Below are positions 58,889 through 64,000 of a stretch of DNA of 64,000 nucleotides, piece by piece; position 1 is the first letter of the stretch; each line of letters starts with the position of its first letter. A program made the position numbers and the translations under genes. Source of the DNA: Trichopria drosophilae (lineage: Eukaryota > Arthropoda > Insecta > Hymenoptera > Diapriidae); contig CM059582.1 of NCBI GenBank assembly GCA_030407085.1, positions 20,627,501 to 20,691,500 of the forward strand, given 5' to 3'. The notes under the pieces are model-generated. The model was given only the letters and a program-made list of their open reading frames with translations, had not been told where the DNA came from and made no database searches.

Positions 58889-59640
58889 CATATCTCTGCG
58901 CGACCATTGGCGTAACTTAAATCGCTCGATACTCGGAATTGATAAGTCGGATAACATTTTCGTAAAGGACTTTTCTCTTCGAAATTTGAAGGGAAATTTA
59001 TATATGCGATTCATAAGACAAAAAACGTTGATTTAATGGATGGGAGTCATTACGACCAGTTGAAGTTTTTATAAATTGTTGTGAAAATACGTCGGTAAGT
59101 ACACACTAATCGGCGGGAATGTTGGCGCATGATGAATGTCTACCGGGTCGTGCAGGGTGTAATTTGGGGCTAATTCAGAGTCAGATCCAGAAGGTGCGGC
59201 ACCTCGAAAGAGGTAGTTTCGAAGCGTTCTTACGCGGAAATTATGTTGGTGAATTTACATGCATATACGGAGGACTGGAATCGCGTGCCGTTGAAACACT
59301 TCCGGGCGTGCTATTTCCGGCTTCTCCCTCTCTCTCCCACCCTCTCTCTCACCTCTCTCTCGCACTCTCACTCTCTATATCTCACCATCACTTTCTCTCC
59401 GACTTTCTTTATCACTCCCTCTGACCCTCCTCGTCATCGACTCTATTCCCGCAACCCTTTCTTCACCAGCGGTCGTGTCGGTGGCTCGCCTCGGCTAGCG
59501 TATATGCGACCTTGCACATTGACTCGTACCTTCATTGATACCAGCGCGTTAGCGCAATGCCAGCTCGAGTGTCTGTCCGCCGTGTGGGAAATATACCGAA
59601 CTGCCCAGGGCCGCGTTTAAACGTAGGTGTGGTAGTTTCT
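58889..59640. promoter_or_regulatory. GC-rich island with a pyrimidine (CT) tract
   Basis: CpG-bearing DNA with a 110-base stretch of CTCTCTCTC-type text (about 59325-59440) on the plus strand, so GAGAGA on the minus. It lies right after the E-box cluster. Frames at 59119-59424 and 59243-59620 overlap in two phases and read the CT tract as Ser/Leu runs. They are unlikely to be genes. A promoter or first non-coding exon is possible but not shown. Confidence 0.35.
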
Positions 59641-59936
59641 CACGGATCAAGATCAAGGAGACGTTACGCACTATTTTTACAATGTCTGAACATAATTTAT
59701 TTTTGTCTTTGTAATTATAATTTTGTAATGTAAAAAAGATGTAGGCCTACAACAATAACTGGATTCGACATGCAGCACTAACCAAATCAACATGACACCA
59801 TGTTACCGCTGTCACCAAAATAAATCAAATCGCTGACGACTAGTTACGTTTGAAGACAAAGAACAAGCCATGAACAAGGCGAGTTCCTTTGTTGGAAATA
59901 TGTTCTTGCTCTCTATATCTTGTACTGAAAGAGAAT
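59641..59936. other. Non-coding stretch
   Basis: Nothing recognised. Confidence 0.4.
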
Positions 59937-60018
59937 ACAGCCAGAAATATGGTTACTTCAGCAAAAAATATGGCTGCTTTAACCATAATATGGCTGGAGT
60001 AACCATATTTCTGGCTGT
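59937..60018. repeat. 82 bp hairpin with a 26 bp near-perfect stem
   Basis: ACAGCCAGAAATATGGTTAC, then TTCAGC, is mirrored by GCTGGAGTAACCATATTTCT, then GGCTGT, with one T/C difference. The loop of about 30 bases repeats ATATGGCTG twice. It may be the core of a MITE, since weaker symmetry continues outward with GAAAGAGAATACAG and CTTTCCGTGTG. Its length also suits a microRNA-type precursor. The frame 59870-60133 crosses it and is not a gene. Confidence 0.7.
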
Positions 60019-60237
60019 ACCATCTGAATGTTTCTTTCCGTGTGCATTCGTTTTGGCAGTTTTTCAGAAGGTAAGGAGGGTCATTATTGACAAGGAACTT
60101 ACTATAAAATCCGAGTCTCTAATTTGGTTTTAGCCCTGCGTTATTTCGAAGCCTACACAAACACATTGTTCTTTATGGAATTTAACATCTTTTGGGTTCT
60201 CCGATATATTTTTCCACCACTTCAGTTTTGGATTGCG
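60019..60237. other. Non-coding stretch
   Basis: Nothing recognised. Confidence 0.4.
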
Positions 60238-62073
60238 ACGCCACCTAGCGCTGCTCGTGGAAACTCCGGCTTTACGACATTTGTTTGAATTTCCGGTAAA
60301 CCTTTTGAAATGGGCAAATGGAATCCGCATTATTGACAGTCTTCAAACAAAAAATGTAACCGACCGCATTGTAGGGCCTGTTTCTGAAATCGGTCGCCAT
60401 GATGGTTCCTTCTCCCCCGCACCGTTACCGTATCCTTTCGATATCGTCCGTTGCACTTTTCGTTTCTCGCCTGCTGGCTGCTGCTTCTATCAGGAATCCC
60501 CTTTACTCCTTTCTCTTTTTCGTCCTTTTCTACTCGACCGCTTCGACTTTTCTGCCTTACGGCACTTTCTCGCTGAATTCTTTATAAGTGTATCTCTTTG
60601 CGCATTCGAGACGAGCCCAGGCGCTTTGCGTTTTAGCGTGATGAGTTTCGCACTCGGCCGTTTCAATTATTCTAGAAAATTAGGAATTTTCTTGGATAAA
60701 ATTGGAAAATTAAATCGAGTACATCAAATTAGCAAATTTGTAGCTCGATCACGAACCAAAACGGTTGAGAACTTGTGATTCAATTTTAAAAGCGATTAGT
60801 AGTATAATACACCTCACTGCAGCAAACGCTAGATGGCGTGCACTCTGGTTTTTTTTCGCAAGTACCAAAACCGTTTTATTGTGTACATTGAATAACTTAG
60901 AAAAAAGACAATTTTTAGAAAGAAATCTTTAAGGCAGTCCACTGATATTAAATAATAGTGTAGGACATAATATAAATAATAGGACTTTACATTCTAGATG
61001 GCGGATCTCAAGTGTGCTAAATCCAAATGAAAATATCCGTTTGACTAATGCATACAATTAGTGATCCAGAAAAGAGAAATAATTCACAAATCACTTGATG
61101 TTATTTATGCGTTCTCTACTAGGTGGCGCACAGCACTAAATATTTGTTTTTATGTTCCAATGAAGAAAATGAGTGGAAAGAAATAATGCAATTGAAATTG
61201 GAAACATGAAACGGTTAAAGTTTGATGTACTTTTCATTCAATTCGTTTAATTTTAACTAGTAAACTCGACTCTCGAAGAGAACTTAATTGTTTTACTAAT
61301 CCGACAAAGTATTTCTAAACGTTTGGAAATATTTCATTTCTCGCTTCTTACATTTCTTCCTTTTTACCCCACCTCCTTAGCGTTTCTGTCTTATATCTCT
61401 ATGTACATTAATTTTTCACCGGTGACTTCTTTCGGCATTGCACTTAACGATTAAAGCCGGTTTTTAATCCACAGCATTTTCCATCCACCGTTTTGTGCTA
61501 AAGTCCATTAACCTGATGTAATTGTCGTGGTTTACGATTCGCATTACACGGTCGTAACAGGCACGGTATTAAAATTAAGTATTTAGGTGGTTCAAATACA
61601 GAATTGCCACCGCGTATAAGAGTCTTTGGGTTTAATGAGAATCTGAAATATCTTTTCTTATATTCAGTATTATAAGACTATTTCATTTACGTATTAAGAT
61701 TCGTACAAAATTTCATGCTCGAATAGCTGCTTGAAACGACTTGGTCCATTCTTGTCCAAAGTTCATTGTATAATTTTCTTCAAGATATAACTTTTTGTTT
61801 AGGAATGGCAATTTCTGTAATATATATTGATTTCTTGTTCGCATATATGTAAAAAATATTACAACAAGACTAAATTAAGATTACGGCGCTAGATGGAGCT
61901 TAAATCCAGAAGCGATGTTGCACACTGACTCGGTTAAGTAGCGCAGGGGACTAATGAACTAATGAAACTTATAACGGATTACAATTCGAAATTATCATAA
62001 TTTCTTTAGAAGTGCTATTGCATTGTAAGCTGATTAACTTTATTTATGGGTTGTTGCGCCACCTACTGCTTCT
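60238..62073. promoter_or_regulatory. Cluster of six CTCF-like core motifs
   Basis: Core words: ACGCCACCTAGCGCTGC (60239-60255, minus orientation CTAGGTGGCGT), CGCTAGATGGCGTG (60827-60840), TCTAGATGGCGGAT (60993-61006), TACTAGGTGGCGCAC (61117-61131), GGCGCTAGATGGAGC (61885-61899) and TTGCGCCACCTACTGCTT (62057-62074, minus). They fit the (C/T)AG(A/G)(G/T)GGC core known for insect and vertebrate CTCF. The flanks differ from site to site, so they are not copies of one repeat. Two outer sites point one way and the inner ones the other. The 181-codon frame 60233-60778 overlaps the first site and is a GC-composition frame with no domain. Insulator function is inferred. Confidence 0.5.
61370..61600. 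promoter_or_regulatory. Balanced-composition island inside the CTCF-like cluster
   Basis: Words such as TTTTCACCGGTGACTTC, TAACGATTAAAGCCGG, GATGTAATTGTCGTGG and GATTCGCATTACACGG give a mix of homeodomain-like cores and CpG. No repeat partner was found. Candidate enhancer only. Confidence 0.3.
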
Positions 62074-62259
62074 CGATAAAACTGTTAATTATTTCTGCAA
62101 TATTTTACATATAAACTTTATAGTTTTAAAGGTCGATGAACACCATTTTGGAGTAAAAATTGTGAAATTCAAAATTGCTGATTTTTACACTAGGATACTT
62201 TAATAAATACACTCGTGATTTTAAATTCAATGGATTTTTAATTATCGTTTAATTTGCAT

Positions 62260-62500
62260 GTAAATGAAATTTTCGAATTTTCGCTTAATTTCACAAGCGA
62301 TGCATTTCCTCCTTCTGATTTCGTGCTAATCTTGCTTCTTTTTCTTTCGCCCAATCTATCACATATGTCGCATACATTCAGACTCGGCCGAAATGCAGAG
62401 AATAATGAGTGATGAAAGGGGGATTCGCGCGAGGTGCAATGTACTTCAGCGATAAATCATGAATAATGAACCCCATTCCGTCTCCTCGTATTATGTAGTT
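62260..62500. promoter_or_regulatory. Balanced-composition island
   Basis: GTTTAATTTGCATGTAAATG carries an octamer-like core. CAAGCGATGCATTTCC and AGCGATAAATCATGAATAATG follow. There is no frame and no repeat. Candidate enhancer only. Confidence 0.3.
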
Positions 62501-62837
62501 AGAATCAGGGTTATAAAGCCCTATAAACGATTACTTAACGACTTTTTTTATATTATAACGTTTTTTATTTAGATGTTAAATATTTTCTAATTACTTTGAG
62601 TAGTAATGTGATTAAATTCTGCACTTTCCATACTTTTTTCTTCATGTTTCAACAAAATATTCTTGTAATAATATTCTACACTGAGAGACATTTTCTACTT
62701 AATTTCAAAATATTTTCAGTTCAGGGATATTTAGGGTTTAATCATAGTTGTTTTTAAAGTACGAGGATAATATAGAAATCCTAAAAAGAAAAATTACAAA
62801 GTATCTTACGATATTAAATACAAAAATCATATAAAAG
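62501..62837. other. AT-rich non-coding stretch
   Basis: Nothing recognised. Confidence 0.45.
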
Positions 62838-62839
62838 TA

Positions 62840-63016
62840 TAGTCGAACCCCCGTTAACGAATACGGTCGGGACAACAGGATGTATTTAAATTTCTGGTAT
62901 TGAATATTGGAGGAGGAAATATCGTCTCCCCACCTCCGAACTTCTACCCTTCGCTAACGGAAACGTTTGCAAATTCGAAAACGAAAATGAAGTATTCGTT
63001 AAAGGGAGTTCGATTG
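62840..63016. mobile_element. pogo-type MITE, 177 bp, TA-flanked
   Basis: TA at 62838-62839 is followed by TAGTCGAACCCCCGTTAACG then AATAC. The right end GTATTCGTTAAAGGGAGTTC then GATTG is followed by TA at 63017-63018. The ends match over about 27 bases with a few changes. Such (C)AGTCGAACC-type ends flanked by TA are typical of pogo/Tigger-derived MITEs. No coding capacity. Confidence 0.8.
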
Positions 63017-63018
63017 TA

Positions 63019-63284
63019 TGTGTAATAATTAATGACTTAAGTAGCATTAGAAAAGTGCTATGTTAAATCCTAATGAGGGAAAATAAAGAACATTGTTTGT
63101 ACCTTTTTCCTATTATGTTATCTAAAATGTGTAACCGAACCTAGAAAATGATTCCGAATATATCCGAAGTTAACCGATAGAATACGAATCGTTCCTAAAC
63201 GATGTAAATAAAGCTAAAGAAATGAACAACACAATTATTTATTGCAATGGAAATGGCATGAACTCGAAAGAAGGCGTATGTATT
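63019..63284. other. AT-rich non-coding stretch
   Basis: Nothing recognised. Confidence 0.45.
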
Positions 63285-63350
63285 TGAAGTGGTTGCTAGG
63301 CGGTCCCGGGTTCGAGTCTCCGCCGGGATTGAAATTTTTTTTTCTTATCG
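63285..63350 (+). repeat. tRNA-derived SINE-like fragment
   Basis: TGCTAGGCGGTCCCGGGTTC, then GAGTCTCCGCCGGGATTGAA and a T9 run, reads as the anticodon arm, T arm and 3' acceptor side of a tRNA. The B box is GGTTCGAGTCT at 63309-63319. The T run could end polymerase III transcription. The 5' half does not pair with the acceptor side, so it is not a functional tRNA. Together with the units at 33.3 and 34.7 kb it suggests more than one SINE type. Confidence 0.55.
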
Positions 63351-64000
63351 TTTATCTCCGAGCGTCGAAAAAATCAAACGTGTGTTTATGTTTGTTTATT
63401 TCTGTTTCGGCGAAACTATAAGTATCTAGAAAAAACGATAATACATATAAAAATTAATATAACTATATTATGAACGTGTAAATGGTCTCCACTAAATTTT
63501 TGTAAAAGATGATTACAATTTGTGACAAGAAATTGGAATTATAACACCGGATCACAAAGGCTACCATCAGTTTCAATACCGCCATTTTGAAAGACAAAAA
63601 TGTCAGAAAAGAAAATTATACCCAAGAGTATTTGAAGTTGAAAAAACACTTTATTCTTTGCTTTCAAGGCGTTTTTTTTTTTCAGTATGCGATTGAGTTT
63701 TTTATTTTCCATTTTGAATAGCGACTTTGATTTATTTTCTATTTTTACTAAGCTGATGCATAATCAAAGTATGCCCAAAAATGTATCTAAGTTTTCGATT
63801 TCTGGAATTTTTGACACATTTGTGTCGTTTTCCTGTAACCCAGAATTCATCGAAATTTGTCTACCATACAAAAAACAAAAAACAATGAACGCGAAATGTG
63901 AAATAACGTTCTGATTAATTTTTCAACTAAAAATTGACCCAATGAACACGAATGGAAAATATACAAGATGATTTAATACTTCTACTGAAACATTTTTTGG
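63351..64000. other. AT-rich non-coding stretch
   Basis: No gene. TACCGCCATTTTGAAAGAC (63580 on) may be a trace of the dispersed ATGGCGG repeat. The 75-codon frame 63687-63914 is unrecognised. Confidence 0.45.

Noticed and set aside
59119..59620. Protein-coding exon in the CT-rich island
   Set aside because: Two overlapping phases both stay open through a CT repeat, which yields Ser/Leu runs. No domain or splice structure could be supported.
60233..60778. 181-codon plus frame
   Set aside because: Lies in a GC-richer island where several frames stay open. No domain, and it overlaps the first CTCF-like site.
63285..63350. Functional tRNA gene
   Set aside because: The 5' half does not pair with the acceptor side and no proper D arm is present.

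Overview
The window looks like AT-rich nuclear DNA from an insect. The reasons are a decayed piggyBac-type transposase, a non-LTR retrotransposon with an RNase H domain, a Penelope-like reverse transcriptase, tRNA-derived SINE-like units and many small inverted-repeat elements, all set in an AT-rich background broken by a few short GC-rich islands. That island pattern is common in Hymenoptera, but nothing here fixes the order or species. I found no convincing host protein-coding gene, no intact tRNA, no rRNA and no CRISPR array. Almost every open frame is a chance frame or a fragment of a transposable element. I read the window as a gene desert or a long intron.

Layout, left half. Bases 1-4540 are AT-rich with little structure. 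Bases 4545-8260 hold a nest: a TA-flanked foldback element split near its centre by a 3.35 kb piggyBac-like element (4878-8230). That element has TTAA on both sides, 15 bp terminal repeats, palindromic subterminal repeats and a frameshifted transposase. A second foldback copy lies at 8550-9386. From 10.6 to 24 kb come several TTAA-type non-autonomous elements (10640-11349, 13853-14490), elements ending in CAC(A/G)GAGA-like repeats (14927-15347, 18456-18690, 18836-19108), a field of GAGTGAA/TTCACTC hairpins (15440-16225), a GC island (19330-20400) and about three dyad-symmetric units of about 290 bp (21840-22700). A 5'-truncated LINE with a 692-codon frame lies on the minus strand at 27355-29680.

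Layout, right half. Two SINE-like units lie at 33.3 and 34.7 kb, a TTAA element at 39166-40186, a 21 bp tandem repeat at 40311-40424 and a broken Penelope-like element at 42139-43700. Small pogo-type elements lie at 51188-51451 and 62840-63016, and a perfect-ended hairpin element at 52715-52890. GC-richer islands at 37.1-37.8, 40.6-41.3, 45.6-46.8, 51.65-52.2, 57.6-58.3, 58.8-59.65, 61.4-61.6 and 62.26-62.5 kb look like candidate cis-regulatory DNA.

Two signals do not fit the transposon picture. One is six GTCACGTGAC-like E-boxes in 58514-58888. The other is six CTCF-like core motifs in 60238-62073, with isolated ones elsewhere. Together they suggest a regulatory and architectural block at the right end of the window. 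This is inference from motif resemblance only.
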